NCBI GenBank assembly: GCA_910577175.1
Contig: CAJTLU010000016.1
Span: 1-64,000 of the forward strand
Direction of reading: 5' to 3'
Origin: an uncultured Lachnospiraceae bacterium
Lineage (GTDB): Bacteria > Bacillota > Clostridia > Lachnospirales > Lachnospiraceae
DNA: 64,000 nt
The position numbers and the translations under genes were made by a program. The notes beneath the pieces were generated by a model that searched no databases, was not told the DNA's origin, and saw only the letters and a list, made by a program, of their open reading frames with translations. Shown here in pieces: positions 25,185 through 33,992 of this stretch (within the stretch, counting starts at the first letter, position 1; each line of letters starts with the position of its first letter).

Positions 25185-26074
25185 CTCCTGCCTCCCTTCC
25201 AGTCTGCAAGCAGAAGCTCCTTTGCTTCCTCTATAGTCGTTGCATTCTGCGGCAGGGAAATTCCCGCGCTTTTTAACGCCTCCGACAGATAGGTTACCTG
25301 CGGCGCCGCAAGACCGATGCCTTCTAACTCCTGATATGCATCAAAGATTTCCTTTGGCGTCCCGTCGGCAAAAATCCTGCCTCCGTTCATTACAATCAGT
25401 CTGGAGGCATATCTTGCCACATCCTCCATACTGTGTGAGACCAGAATAATTGTTCTGTTTCCTTCCCTGTGAATCTGCGCAATGCGGTCTAAAATCTCAT
25501 CCCTTCCCCGTGGGTCCAGTCCCGCGGTCGGCTCATCCAGAATCAGGATATCCGGCTGCATGGCAAGCACACCGGCGATTGCCACACGGCGCTTCTGCCC
25601 GCCCGAAAGCTCAAACGGGGATGCGTCGTAAAGCTCCTCTCCGATTCCTGCCTCCTTTAACGCGGCAAAGGTCCGCATATCTGCCTCAAGCCCGGACAGT
25701 CCCATGTTCTTCGGCCCGAACGCTACATCCTTTACTACCGTCGTTTCAAACAGCTGATGCTCCGGATACTGGAACACCAGCCCCACCTTGCTCCGCAATT
25801 CCTTTTTATTGTAATCGGCAGCGCCGATGTCATTTCCTTTATAATAAATATGTCCGGAGGTAGGTGCAACCAACCCATTTAAGTGCTGTACCAAAGTGGA
25901 TTTCCCTGAACCGGTATGCCCGATTAAACCGATAAACTCTCCGCTTTGCAGTACCAGATTGATATCCTGCAAGGCATGCTTTTCGTATGCCGTACCGGCA
26001 CCGTATACATAATTTACATGGTCTAATACCATACACTCCCGCAGGTCCCTGTTTTTTGCCTCTGTTTCTATCAC
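25181..26074 (-). CDS. ecfA2: ECF transporter ATPase EcfA2
   Basis: 297 aa from the GTG at 26074, which has AAGGAGG 4 bp upstream; an ATG at 26032 is the alternative and an earlier GTG at 26116 is unlikely. Walker A GHTGSGKST, Q-loop FQYPEHQLF, signature ELSGGQKRRVAIAG and Walker B ILILDEPTAGLDP are intact. It forms a heterodimer with EcfA1 to power EcfT. It is 64 bp from ecfA1 and overlaps ecfT. Confidence 0.94.
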   Translation of the reverse strand: MIETEAKNRDLRECMVLDHVNYVYGAGTAYEKHALQDINLVLQSGEFIGLIGHTGSGKSTLVQHLNGLVAPTSGHIYYKGNDIGAADYNKKELRSKVGLVFQYPEHQLFETTVVKDVAFGPKNMGLSGLEADMRTFAALKEAGIGEELYDASPFELSGGQKRRVAIAGVLAMQPDILILDEPTAGLDPRGRDEILDRIAQIHREGNRTIILVSHSMEDVARYASRLIVMNGGRIFADGTPKEIFDAYQELEGIGLAAPQVTYLSEALKSAGISLPQNATTIEEAKELLLADWKGGRR

Positions 26075-26138
26075 GCTGCCTCCTTCCTGTCCTGATTGTT
26101 CTGCAGTTTCTCCCACTGGCTTCCTTCAGCTAAGTTAA

Positions 26139-27020
26139 TTACACGAAAGCTCCCTCAAGCTTTGCTTTTGCAGCGCAGTACGCTGTCTTGAACTCCTGCA
26201 CCGTGAGAATTCCATCCGGCAGCGGGACGCCCTCCTTTTTCAGCTCGTAAGCAAGCTCCGTTACCTGCGGCACATCCAGACGATATTCCTTCAGCCGCTC
26301 TACCTGGGAAAAAATCTCCTTTGGTGTTCCCTGCATCACGACTTTCCCGCCGTCCATCACAATCACGCGGTCGGCGTCAATAACCTCATCCATATAATGT
26401 GTAATCAAAAGAATCGTCACACCTTCGTTTTTATTCAGCTCATGCACGGTCCGCATCACTTCCTTACGCCCTACCGGGTCAAGCATCGCAGTCGGTTCGT
26501 CCAAAATAATGCACTCCGGCCGCATTGCCATGATACCGGCAATTGCCACACGCTGCTTTTGCCCGCCGGACAATTTGTTCGGCGAATGGCTCCGATATGC
26601 CGTCATCCCTACCGCCGTCAGACTCTCTTCGACCCTGCGCCAGATTTCTTCGGTCGGTACACCGATATTTTCAGGTCCGAACGCCACATCTTCTTCCACT
26701 ACCGTTGCAATAATCTGGTTATCCGGATTCTGGAACACCATACCTGCGCTCCGCCGGATATCCCACAAATGCTCCTCGTCCTTCGTATCCATCCCGTTTA
26801 CAATAACGGTTCCCTCCGTAGGGGACAAAAGCGCATTGATATGTTTCGCCACGGTAGATTTTCCGGAACCATTATGACCCAGGATTGCAACAAACTCGCC
26901 CCGTTTTACCTCCAGACTCACTTCATCCAGCGCTCTGGCAATACTCTCAACGTTGCCTTCTTCATCCCGGCGGATATACTCGAATATAAGCTTATTTGTG
27001 GAAAGCATGCTCTTTTTCAT
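26139..27020 (-). CDS. ecfA1: ECF transporter ATPase EcfA1
   Basis: 293 aa. Walker A GHNGSGKST, Q-loop FQNPDNQI, signature KLSGGQKQRVAIAG and Walker B CIILDEPTAMLDP are present. The partner is EcfA2 downstream. AAAGGAG precedes the ATG. It follows rplQ in the common Bacillota order, but a strong terminator (27163-27200) lies between them and no good promoter is visible, so transcription may depend on read-through. Confidence 0.95.
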   Translation of the reverse strand: MKKSMLSTNKLIFEYIRRDEEGNVESIARALDEVSLEVKRGEFVAILGHNGSGKSTVAKHINALLSPTEGTVIVNGMDTKDEEHLWDIRRSAGMVFQNPDNQIIATVVEEDVAFGPENIGVPTEEIWRRVEESLTAVGMTAYRSHSPNKLSGGQKQRVAIAGIMAMRPECIILDEPTAMLDPVGRKEVMRTVHELNKNEGVTILLITHYMDEVIDADRVIVMDGGKVVMQGTPKEIFSQVERLKEYRLDVPQVTELAYELKKEGVPLPDGILTVQEFKTAYCAAKAKLEGAFV

Positions 27021-27162
27021 AACGGTCTCCTTTCTCCTTCTTTCCCGACGGCCATTTGTAGCTGCCTATCCCGTGGCTTACCGCTTTTAAAATGGATAAA
27101 AGATAGAAATTTTTGCGTACTTCCGGTTATGCGGCTCCGCAAGCCGCTTCTGCGGTATATGG

Positions 27163-27200
27163 AAAAGGGGCTATCACACTATTCTCAGTGCGACAGCCCC
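27163..27200 (-). terminator. Intrinsic terminator after rplQ
   Basis: On the minus strand GGGGCTGTCGCACT pairs with AGTGTGATAGCCCC across a GAGAAT loop (27200-27167), one mismatch, followed by TTTT (27166-27163). It ends the alpha operon 9 bp after rplQ. A second stem GCGGCT-TGCGG-AGCCGC (27147-27131) follows without a U-tract. Confidence 0.9.
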
Positions 27201-27208
27201 GCCACTCA

Positions 27209-27745
27209 CTAAACTAATTCAATGAAAACTTCCATTGCTGCGTCGCCCTTACGCTGGCCCAGCTTCACGATTCTGGTGTAGCCGCCCTTGCGGTCTGCAT
27301 ACTTCGGTGCAATCTCATCAAAGAGCTTATCTGCAACATCAATCTTCTTTGTATTCTTCTTCTTAGCGGCTGCTTCGGCCGGAACAAAGGTAATTCCGTA
27401 GAGTACCTTGTTCATCTGACGCCTTGCATGAAGTCTGGAAGCTGCTTCCTTCTTGATTTCCTTGTCCACTTCATCGAATACGGTTACTTTCTTGCCGTCA
27501 ACTACTTCCTTAACTCTCTTACCGTCTTTGTCCTTACGGGCAACCTTAGCCTTTACGGTAACCATCTCGTAGTTATCCTTTTCCTTTACTGCCATCGTAA
27601 TCAGATGCTCGGCTATGCTGCGGATTTCCTTTGCTTTAGCTTCTGTTGTTCTGATTTTGCCATGGTACAACAGGTTTGTCACCTGATTTCTTAACAATGC
27701 TTTTCTCTGGCTCGACGTTCTGCCGAGTTTTCTATAGCCTGCCAT
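27209..27745 (-). CDS. rplQ: 50S ribosomal protein L17, enlarged
   Basis: 178 aa against about 115-130 in most bacteria. The conserved parts are YRKLGRTSSQRKALLRNQVT, RLHARRQ and FDEIAPKYADRKGGYTRIVK. Two lysine-rich insertions account for the extra length: about residues 54-103 and 116-135. Both are in frame and keep the flanking core intact, so this is a lineage-type expansion, not damage. It is the last gene of the alpha operon, 18 bp after rpoA. Confidence 0.95.
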   Translation of the reverse strand: MAGYRKLGRTSSQRKALLRNQVTNLLYHGKIRTTEAKAKEIRSIAEHLITMAVKEKDNYEMVTVKAKVARKDKDGKRVKEVVDGKKVTVFDEVDKEIKKEAASRLHARRQMNKVLYGITFVPAEAAAKKKNTKKIDVADKLFDEIAPKYADRKGGYTRIVKLGQRKGDAAMEVFIELV

Positions 27746-27763
27746 TGCGCCTTCCTCCTAATC

Positions 27764-28723
27764 TTAGTCATCGCCTTGGTTCAAAGACAAACCAAGCTCT
27801 TTTAACTTTGCAAGTACCTCCTCTAAGGACTTGCGACCAAGGTTACGCACCTTCATCATATCCTCAGGAGTCTTGTTAATTAACTCTTCCACGGTATTGA
27901 TACTGGCTCTCTTCAAGCAGTTAAAGGAACGAACCGAAAGCTCAAGCTCTTCAATGCTCATTTCAAGCGCCTTGCTCTTATCGTTGCTCTCCTTCTCAAC
28001 CAGCACCTCAACGGTCTTTGCCTTCTCGGAAAGGTTGATAAAGGAATTCAAATGCTCACTCAGCACCTTTGCCGCAAGACTTACTGCCTCGTCTGGCGCC
28101 AGCGTGCCGTTGGTAAACACATCCAACGTCAGCTTATCAAAATCCGTAATCTGTCCGACACGCGTATTCTCTACGGTAAGATTTACACGCTCTACCGGTG
28201 TAAAGATAGAATCGATAGCGATTACGCTAATCGGCATCTGATCATTCTTATTTTTGTCCGCGCCAATATAACCTCTGCCCTTCTGAATGGTCAGTTCCAT
28301 ATACAGCCTGGAGTCCGGGCCACCGTTTAAAGTGGCAATTACCTGTTCCGGATTCATAATCTCAATATCCTGGTCCACCCGAATATCAGCGGCAGTAACC
28401 ACACCTTCGCCGGAGAAGTCAATATAGGCCGTCTTCAGCCCGTTTGTTTCGCTTGTGTTCTTAATGGCAAGACTCTTGATGTTCATAATAATCTCGGTAA
28501 CGTCTTCTTTTACGCCCGGAATCGTGCTGAACTCATGTACTACGCCGTCAATCTTTACATGACTGACTGCGGCACCCGGCAGGGACGAAAGCATAATTCT
28601 TCTGAGGGAATTACCCAACGTCGTCCCGTACCCTCTCTCAAGAGGCTCTACCACAAAACGACCGTACTTATTATCTTCGGAAATTTCAGCAATTTCAATT
28701 TTCGGTTTTTCAAAATCAAACAA
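27764..28723 (-). CDS. rpoA: RNA polymerase subunit alpha
   Basis: 319 aa. The N-terminal dimerisation domain contains GYGTTLGNSLRRIMLSSLPG, and the C-terminal domain (about 245-319) contains RSFNCLKRASINTVEEL and LGRKSLEEVLAKL, which contact UP elements and activators. It lies between rpsD and rplQ in the usual alpha operon order. The length is standard. Confidence 0.98.
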   Translation of the reverse strand: MFDFEKPKIEIAEISEDNKYGRFVVEPLERGYGTTLGNSLRRIMLSSLPGAAVSHVKIDGVVHEFSTIPGVKEDVTEIIMNIKSLAIKNTSETNGLKTAYIDFSGEGVVTAADIRVDQDIEIMNPEQVIATLNGGPDSRLYMELTIQKGRGYIGADKNKNDQMPISVIAIDSIFTPVERVNLTVENTRVGQITDFDKLTLDVFTNGTLAPDEAVSLAAKVLSEHLNSFINLSEKAKTVEVLVEKESNDKSKALEMSIEELELSVRSFNCLKRASINTVEELINKTPEDMMKVRNLGRKSLEEVLAKLKELGLSLNQGDD

Positions 28724-28752
28724 AGCGACCCTCCTTGTTCATTAAAAGTTGA

Positions 28753-29349
28753 TTACTTAGAATACAACTCGACGATAAGCATCTCATCTACCGGGACATC
28801 AATCTGCTCTCTGGACGGAATTTCCTTTACTGTGCCGGTCAGATTCTCCTGGTCTGCTTCCAGCCAGCCTGCAACGGTTCTTCCGCCGGTCACTTCAAGA
28901 ACGTCCTTATATCTCTGGGTACTCTTAGCTTTTTCGGAAATAGAAATTACATCGCCTGCTTTTACAATGTAGGACGGAATATTTACGCACTTGCCGTTTA
29001 CAAGAACATGCTTGTGGTCGACAATCTGTCTCGCCTCACGTCTGGTTCTTGCAAAGCCAAGACGGAAGATTACATTATCAAGACGAAGCTCTAAAAGGAT
29101 GAGCATATTCTCACCGGTTGTACCGTACTTAAGCTTCTTTGCATTCTCAAAATTATTGCGGAACGGCTTCTCCAGAACGCCATAGATAAACTTTGCCTTC
29201 TGCTTCTCACGAAGCTGCATGCCGTACTCGCTTACCTTCTTGCCCGCTCTTGCAAAATTTCTGTTAGACTTCTTATCAATGCCGATATATGCCGGCTCAA
29301 TGCCAAGGCTTCTGCATTTCTTTAAAACAGGACCCATATCTCTTGCCAT
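28753..29349 (-). CDS. rpsD: 30S ribosomal protein S4, zinc-free form
   Basis: 198 aa from the ATG at 29349 (ARDMGPVLKKCRSLGIEPAY), with AAAGGAG 8 bp upstream. Unlike zinc-binding S4, the N-terminus lacks the CxxC/CxxxxxC set and keeps only one Cys, so this is a C-minus paralogue. The S4 RNA-binding domain is intact (RLDNVIFRLGFARTRREARQ). S4 is a primary 16S binder and in many bacteria represses its own operon, which makes the structured leader before rpsM of interest. Confidence 0.97.
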   Translation of the reverse strand: MARDMGPVLKKCRSLGIEPAYIGIDKKSNRNFARAGKKVSEYGMQLREKQKAKFIYGVLEKPFRNNFENAKKLKYGTTGENMLILLELRLDNVIFRLGFARTRREARQIVDHKHVLVNGKCVNIPSYIVKAGDVISISEKAKSTQRYKDVLEVTGGRTVAGWLEADQENLTGTVKEIPSREQIDVPVDEMLIVELYSK

Positions 29350-29371
29350 GTCAGTTCTCCTTTCACTTTCA

Positions 29372-29770
29372 TCAGACTCTTCTGCGCTTCGGCGGTCTGC
29401 AGCCATTGTGCGGAACCGGGGTTACGTCCTTAATGCTGGTAACCTCAATACCACATGCCTGAAGGGCACGGATTGCTGCCTCTCTGCCGGAACCCGGTCC
29501 CTTTACCATAACGTCAACCGACTTTAATCCGTGCGGGATTGCTGCCTTTGCTGCCGTTTCTGCTGCCATCTGTGCCGCATAAGGAGTAGACTTTCTGGAA
29601 CCTCTGAATCCTAATCCACCGGCGCTTGCCCAGGAAAGAGCATTGCCTTCTGCATCTGTAAGCGTAACGATTGTATTATTAAAAGATGACTGAATGTGTG
29701 CCTGTCCGCGATCCACGTTCTTCTTGACACGCTTCTTAGCCACTTTCTTTGCTGCTAACTTCTTAGCCAT
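29372..29770 (-). CDS. rpsK: 30S ribosomal protein S11
   Basis: 132 aa. It begins with a lysine-rich N-terminus, then VDRGQAHIQSSFNNTIVTLTD, and ends with NGCRPPKRRRV, both diagnostic. It forms part of the platform of the small subunit. It is 17 bp after rpsM and 22 bp before rpsD in the alpha operon. Confidence 0.98.
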   Translation of the reverse strand: MAKKLAAKKVAKKRVKKNVDRGQAHIQSSFNNTIVTLTDAEGNALSWASAGGLGFRGSRKSTPYAAQMAAETAAKAAIPHGLKSVDVMVKGPGSGREAAIRALQACGIEVTSIKDVTPVPHNGCRPPKRRRV

Positions 29771-29787
29771 GACAAATCCTCCTTATA

Positions 29788-30156
29788 TTACTTCTTCTTA
29801 TTCGCAACTGTTCTCTTCGGACCTTTTCTGGTTCTTGCGTTATTCTTTGTATTCTGTCCGCGGACCGGAAGTCCCTTTCTATGACGAATGCCTCTGTAGC
29901 AGCCGATTTCCTGCAGTCTCTTGATATTTAAGGCAATCTCACGTCTTAAGTCACCTTCTACCATATAATCTGCATCAATCACATCACGAATCCTTGCTAC
30001 TTCCTCATCGGTCAAATCCTTAACACGCGTGTCCGGATTCACATTTGCCTTGGCAAGAATCTTGTTGGAACTTACTCTGCCGATACCATAAACATAGGTA
30101 AGGCCGATTTCTACACGTTTCTCTCTTGGTAAATCTACACCACTGATACGAGCCAT
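29788..30156 (-). CDS. rpsM: 30S ribosomal protein S13
   Basis: 122 aa. ARISGVDLPREKRVEIGLTY at the start and GLPVRGQNTKNNARTRKGP near the C-terminus are diagnostic. It contacts the large subunit and P-site tRNA. GGAGGTG precedes the ATG. An unusually long structured spacer (30157-30575) separates it from rpmJ. Confidence 0.98.
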   Translation of the reverse strand: MARISGVDLPREKRVEIGLTYVYGIGRVSSNKILAKANVNPDTRVKDLTDEEVARIRDVIDADYMVEGDLRREIALNIKRLQEIGCYRGIRHRKGLPVRGQNTKNNARTRKGPKRTVANKKK

Positions 30157-30575
30157 GTGCGCATTACACCTCCGTTAAATATTGTTAATCGTTTCTGCGG
30201 ATTTCTCCGCCATGCCCCTTTACGGGGCTCCCGCAATGCGGGACTGACTGCACAAGCAGTCACCAGCCGCTTTAAATTGTGACAGCAACGGCGTTTCCCG
30301 TGCCGAAAGAGAAGGTGATAATGACACCGTCCTCTAAAATAAACATCAAAAAACCGGAAAACCTTTTCACACCCAAAAGGCTGTCCCGCAATCCAACACG
30401 CAGCCGCGTGTATCGTATCGATGTATATCCACAATATCACAATGTTCCCGCTGCGGACCGTCATGCGGTCTTATCGCAGGGGCTTGTAACACAAAAAGCA
30501 AGAACTGTTTCTCTATCTACCAAACGGTATTTATTGAAACGACCTGCTCCGGGAAAATCCCCGCAAAGCAAAGTC
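30157..30575 (-). promoter_or_regulatory. Long structured rpmJ-rpsM spacer with a tandem hairpin array
   Basis: These 419 bp carry no credible gene. Four short perfect hairpins stand side by side in the 65 nt at 30197-30261: GACTGC-TTGT-GCAGTC, CCCGC-ATT-GCGGG, GCCCC-GTAAA-GGGGC and GCGGA-GAAA-TCCGC (a GNRA loop). Farther upstream are GACCG-CATGA-CGGTC, CACGC-GGCT-GCGTG and CCTTTT/AAAAGG followed by TTTT. The position, just before rpsM in an operon that S4 often controls, suggests a ribosomal-protein leader; the class is unknown. Confidence 0.45.
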
Positions 30576-30689
30576 CTATCCCTGTCTTTGTTTGTGCTTC
30601 GGGTTCTCACAGATTACTCTGATGGCTCCCTTTCTTTTAATGATTTTGCATTTTTCGCAAATCGGTTTTACGGAAGACCTGACCTTCAC
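30576..30689 (-). CDS. rpmJ: 50S ribosomal protein L36, zinc form, GTG start
   Basis: 37 aa, read from the GTG at 30689 (protein begins [20 protein letters not shown]). The zinc ligands CxxC (C11, C14), C27 and H32 are present, so this is the C-plus form. AAAGGAG lies 9 bp upstream of the GTG and no ATG competes. In most Bacillota infA is immediately upstream; here infA is 19 kb away, and rpmJ leads the alpha operon from its own promoter at 30725-30753. Confidence 0.95.
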
Positions 30690-30724
30690 TGTATTTCACT
30701 CCTTTCGAAAAAAGTCCGTCTATC

Positions 30725-30753
30725 ATTATAACATCTATTTTTTTGTTTTGCAA
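30725..30753 (-). promoter_or_regulatory. Promoter of the rpmJ-alpha operon
   Basis: On the minus strand TTGCAA (30753-30748), a 17-bp A-rich spacer and a perfect TATAAT (30730-30725), 36 bp before the rpmJ start. It replaces transcription from the spc operon, which is cut off by the terminator after infA. Confidence 0.87.
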
Positions 30754-30803
30754 GCATAATTTGGTGAGATTTTTCAATTTTTTCCACTTTTTTCTTAAAT
30801 TAT

Positions 30804-30827
30804 AAAAAGCCCTGCATCTCCCAAAGC
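30804..30827 (-). terminator. Probable terminator after cysK
   Basis: On the minus strand GCTTTG (30827-30822) pairs with CAGGGC (30814-30809) using G-U pairs, followed by TTTTT (30808-30804). It lies 16 bp past the cysK stop. The stem is short, so confidence is moderate. Confidence 0.5.
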
Positions 30828-30842
30828 ATTTTCACGTGATAA

Positions 30843-31745
30843 TTATATCAGTGCCGTACTGAAATACCGCTCGGCACGGTCCGCCAGAATCGTCACAATG
30901 ACCTTATCCTTTCCGTACTTCCCTGCCATCTGCTTTGCCGCCCAGACATTTGCCCCGGAGGAGGTACCTACCAAAAGGCCCTGCACCCTTGCAAGCTCTC
31001 TTGCAGTCCGGATAGCATCATCATCCGTCACCTCTACGATATCGGTAATGATATCCGTGTCTAACACCGCCGGAATGAAACCGTCGCCAATGCCCTGAAT
31101 CTGATGCAATCCAGGCTCATCCCCGAGAAGTGCGGAGACATTTTTCGGCTCCACTGCCACAATCTTACAATCCGGGTTCTGCTCCAGCAAGTAGCTTGCA
31201 ATCCCCTGCAGCGTACCACCGCTGCCGATACCGGATACAAAAACATCGATTTTCTTTCCTAATTGCTCCACGATTTCCCTTGCCGTGGTCTTATAATGCG
31301 CCTGTGGATTTGCCGGATTTTCAAACTGCTGCGGTACAAAATATTCGTCAGAGGAAGCGGCAAGTTCTGCTGCCTTCTCTACCGAACCCCCGATACTTAG
31401 CTCCGGCGGCGTAAGCACTAACTCTGCACCAAGCGCCCGGATAATCTTCTTTCGCTCGTCACTCATATTCTCCGGCATCACGATAATCACACGGTATCCC
31501 TTCCGCACACCGCAGAGGGCAAGACCGATTCCCGTGTTCCCCGAGGTCGGCTCGATAATGGTCATACCCGGCCTTAACTTCCCGCTTCTCTCCGCCTCCT
31601 CCAGCATGTTAAGAGCAATCCGGTCCTTAATGCTGCCGCCCGGATTCAGAAATTCTGCTTTTGCATACACCTGCAGTCCGGTCGTCTCCTCTAAGCTAAG
31701 AAGCGGGGTATTTCCGATTAAATCCAAAATATTAGTAATGTACAT
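30843..31745 (-). CDS. cysK: Cysteine synthase (O-acetylserine sulfhydrylase)
   Basis: 300 aa. This PLP enzyme makes L-cysteine from O-acetylserine and sulfide. The PLP lysine is in GGSIKDRIALNMLE (about residues 36-49), the substrate loop is EPTSGNTGIGLA, and the phosphate-binding loop is GIGSGGTLQGI. Length and motifs fit CysK, not the longer cystathionine synthases. It ends ADRAERYFSTALI, without the C-terminal residues following in enteric CysK. It is monocistronic, with GGAGAACTGCC before the ATG. It is the innermost gene of the accessory segment next to rpmJ. Confidence 0.93.
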   Translation of the reverse strand: MYITNILDLIGNTPLLSLEETTGLQVYAKAEFLNPGGSIKDRIALNMLEEAERSGKLRPGMTIIEPTSGNTGIGLALCGVRKGYRVIIVMPENMSDERKKIIRALGAELVLTPPELSIGGSVEKAAELAASSDEYFVPQQFENPANPQAHYKTTAREIVEQLGKKIDVFVSGIGSGGTLQGIASYLLEQNPDCKIVAVEPKNVSALLGDEPGLHQIQGIGDGFIPAVLDTDIITDIVEVTDDDAIRTARELARVQGLLVGTSSGANVWAAKQMAGKYGKDKVIVTILADRAERYFSTALI

Positions 31746-31915
31746 GGCAGTTCTCCTTCTATGTTTTCCGCATTACATTCTATTCAAACCTTCTTGTTTG
31801 TTTTCCTGTACATTTTACCATAACCTTTTGCGAAAAGGAAGTACTGCGAAAGGAAAGAAAATTTCAAGGCTGCTGGAAATGCGCACCTTCTTACAAATGT
31901 GATACTTTCTGGCAT

Positions 31916-31955
31916 AAAAAAAGGGAGCCCGCTTCCTGCGACAGCTCCCTTTTCC
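31916..31955 (-). terminator. Intrinsic terminator after the lipoprotein-ABC operon
   Basis: On the minus strand GGGAGC (31950-31945) pairs with GCTCCC (31929-31924), with inner GCG/CGC pairs, followed by TTTTTTT (31923-31916). It lies about 35 bp past the permease stop. The remaining 31746-31915 stretch before cysK holds no gene. Confidence 0.87.
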
Positions 31956-31988
31956 ACCCGGACAAAACCCCTTCTCCATTAACTCATT

Positions 31989-33974
31989 TTAAAACCGTAG
32001 CGAAATCAGCCCCATCAGTACTATGACAAAGAATACGCCGAACGTAATCGTTGCAATCCGGCTGAATTTGCTGCTGAAAAACATAATAACTCCGCCCACC
32101 GCAATAGAACACAACGCCCGGAAACTGTAAAGCAGCACCAGATACTGCTGTATGGTAACCTGCAGTGGAAAGAAACGTACACAGGAAATACTCTGAACCT
32201 TCGCATTAAAATCTGTATAAGCCAAAGCCTCCCTGATTTGGAAATACTGTAGCAGATGAATAGGAAGTGTAGCAATGATACAGATTCCTAGCATAATTAC
32301 AATTTTCCGGGCCAGGAGCTGGCCTCTGCCTTTATAAAGAGAACGCAGCAAATGCTCCATATGCGCCGCCTTTTCAAATGCCATAATTCCCGACAGCATC
32401 AGAACCACGGTCAACAGGCTATACAGATAATTCCGCAGAATTGTCCGCTTATCATTGTAAAATAAAAGATTCCATGCAGTAGGGTCAATCAGCTCGACTA
32501 CATTTCCGCTTTCCAGTGTGTAGGCATAGCCTTCCTCTGCCTGTGCAAGCACCACCGAAATGCCGCTGATTTCGTTTTGAATTTCCTTTAGCAACCATTC
32601 AAACTCAGAAATACTTGACGTTATCTGCCCGGTATCTTTGCCTTCCACAGAGTACTTTTGCAGCATAATTCTCGCCTCTGACAGCCATTTCTCCCACAGT
32701 TCGGACTTTTCTTCCATTTTGCTCTTTTCACTTTGGATAGCGGCTATCTTTTCCTCATTGATTTCCCCGGCGTACTCTTCATACCAATGGGTTACATATT
32801 TGCTGCGGATGTCCTGGTAATCAGACTCCGTAGAGGCAGAATAGGCAAGATAGAACAGGAGTGCAAAAAGAATCAATCCCTTTTGTGAGAACAGTACCTT
32901 TCTTAGTTCCCAGCCGGTCATGGAAGCGGACGGCTTATGCCTGCTGACAGCGGCATGCATCCGTTCCACAATCCGGAGGCTTCTGTATTCCCCTTTCGGA
33001 TATTGTTTCGAATACCGGAACAGACAGGCTAACATCATACCTGCCGTTCCAAGGAATACCAGAAAATCCGCACCCGTTGCAATATGAAACGGGCGCCCGA
33101 AAAAATTCAGATTGTAATAGGCTGCATATTCTGTCCCGCAAAACAAATAGGTATATAGGTTCAGGTATTTTAATACCCCCCACTTTGATGTCGGAATCAT
33201 CAGGGCATACAGTCCGTACTCTCCTGCGAAAAAGAGGAAAAAGGCAGCCACGCAGAAGCTGGAACGGAACACCGACATAAGGAAATATAAAATCAGACAG
33301 ACAAATAAACAGCCTACTACCTTTTTTAGCAAAAATACAAGCATATATGCGCCAATAGAGTACCTGCCGATGACGCCCCCAAATTCCGGGATGGACTGTA
33401 CCGGTCTTGCCATGTCACAACCCGGAAACATTCTCATGCTAATCAGAATCGCGCTTCCATAAAGAAAAAGTACCGCCGCAAGAATCCCAAAGGCTAAGAT
33501 TCCGATTCTTTGCAGGGAAAGCTGCATTCTCCCCCGTTCGGTGCTGCGGACCAGCAGATATAAGCCCTTCTGCCGCTCCGCCATAAAGCACAGTACAATA
33601 TAAATTCCGACAAGCAACAGCACAAAATTCGTCAAATTAAAGTTCAATAATGTAACAATCCCCCGGTTTTCCCCGGCAACAGGCAGGACCCCGTCCAGCT
33701 TTGCATAATCCTTCCCGGTCTTTATCAGATTCCGGTATACAAAGGAATCCTTTTCACCAAACAACGGATTTTCCTGCATCATGTCCACATTTTCGTGAAC
33801 AGACTTCACGTAATCCTCATAACCGTCTATGTATTCCGTCAGTGCCTCCCCGGTCAGCGTATTAGATTTTGCCTCATTACACTGAAAGAAGAAAAATACG
33901 CCATGGAGAAACAGGAGCAGCCCGAACAAAAGAAGAGACCTGCGGTTCCATAAAATTCGTTTTAATTCCAGCAT
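31989..33974 (-). CDS. Large ABC-2-type permease
   Basis: 661 aa. It has two permease-like halves, each with an N-terminal helix then a large loop and about five more helices: residues 1-330 and about 355-661, with starts ELKRILWNRRSLLLF and WELRKVLFSQKGLILF clearly alike. The loop of the second half (about 385-490) is charged and helical. This looks like an internal duplication of an ABC-2 permease, so a single chain would fill both membrane positions. It follows its ATPase by 18 bp and ends the operon started at 36265. Confidence 0.82.
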   Translation of the reverse strand: MLELKRILWNRRSLLLFGLLLFLHGVFFFFQCNEAKSNTLTGEALTEYIDGYEDYVKSVHENVDMMQENPLFGEKDSFVYRNLIKTGKDYAKLDGVLPVAGENRGIVTLLNFNLTNFVLLLVGIYIVLCFMAERQKGLYLLVRSTERGRMQLSLQRIGILAFGILAAVLFLYGSAILISMRMFPGCDMARPVQSIPEFGGVIGRYSIGAYMLVFLLKKVVGCLFVCLILYFLMSVFRSSFCVAAFFLFFAGEYGLYALMIPTSKWGVLKYLNLYTYLFCGTEYAAYYNLNFFGRPFHIATGADFLVFLGTAGMMLACLFRYSKQYPKGEYRSLRIVERMHAAVSRHKPSASMTGWELRKVLFSQKGLILFALLFYLAYSASTESDYQDIRSKYVTHWYEEYAGEINEEKIAAIQSEKSKMEEKSELWEKWLSEARIMLQKYSVEGKDTGQITSSISEFEWLLKEIQNEISGISVVLAQAEEGYAYTLESGNVVELIDPTAWNLLFYNDKRTILRNYLYSLLTVVLMLSGIMAFEKAAHMEHLLRSLYKGRGQLLARKIVIMLGICIIATLPIHLLQYFQIREALAYTDFNAKVQSISCVRFFPLQVTIQQYLVLLYSFRALCSIAVGGVIMFFSSKFSRIATITFGVFFVIVLMGLISLRF

Positions 33975-33992
33975 AGCACCCTCCTTTGCAGA

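Noticed and set aside
27021..27162. A promoter for ecfA1-ecfA2-ecfT
   Set aside because: No -35/-10 pair of reasonable quality was found, only a hairpin; read-through from rplQ cannot be excluded.
30135..30464. 109-aa minus-strand frame in the rpmJ-rpsM spacer
   Set aside because: It runs into rpsM in another frame, has an unlikely composition and crosses the hairpin array. A vestigial KOW-domain gene was looked for and not found.
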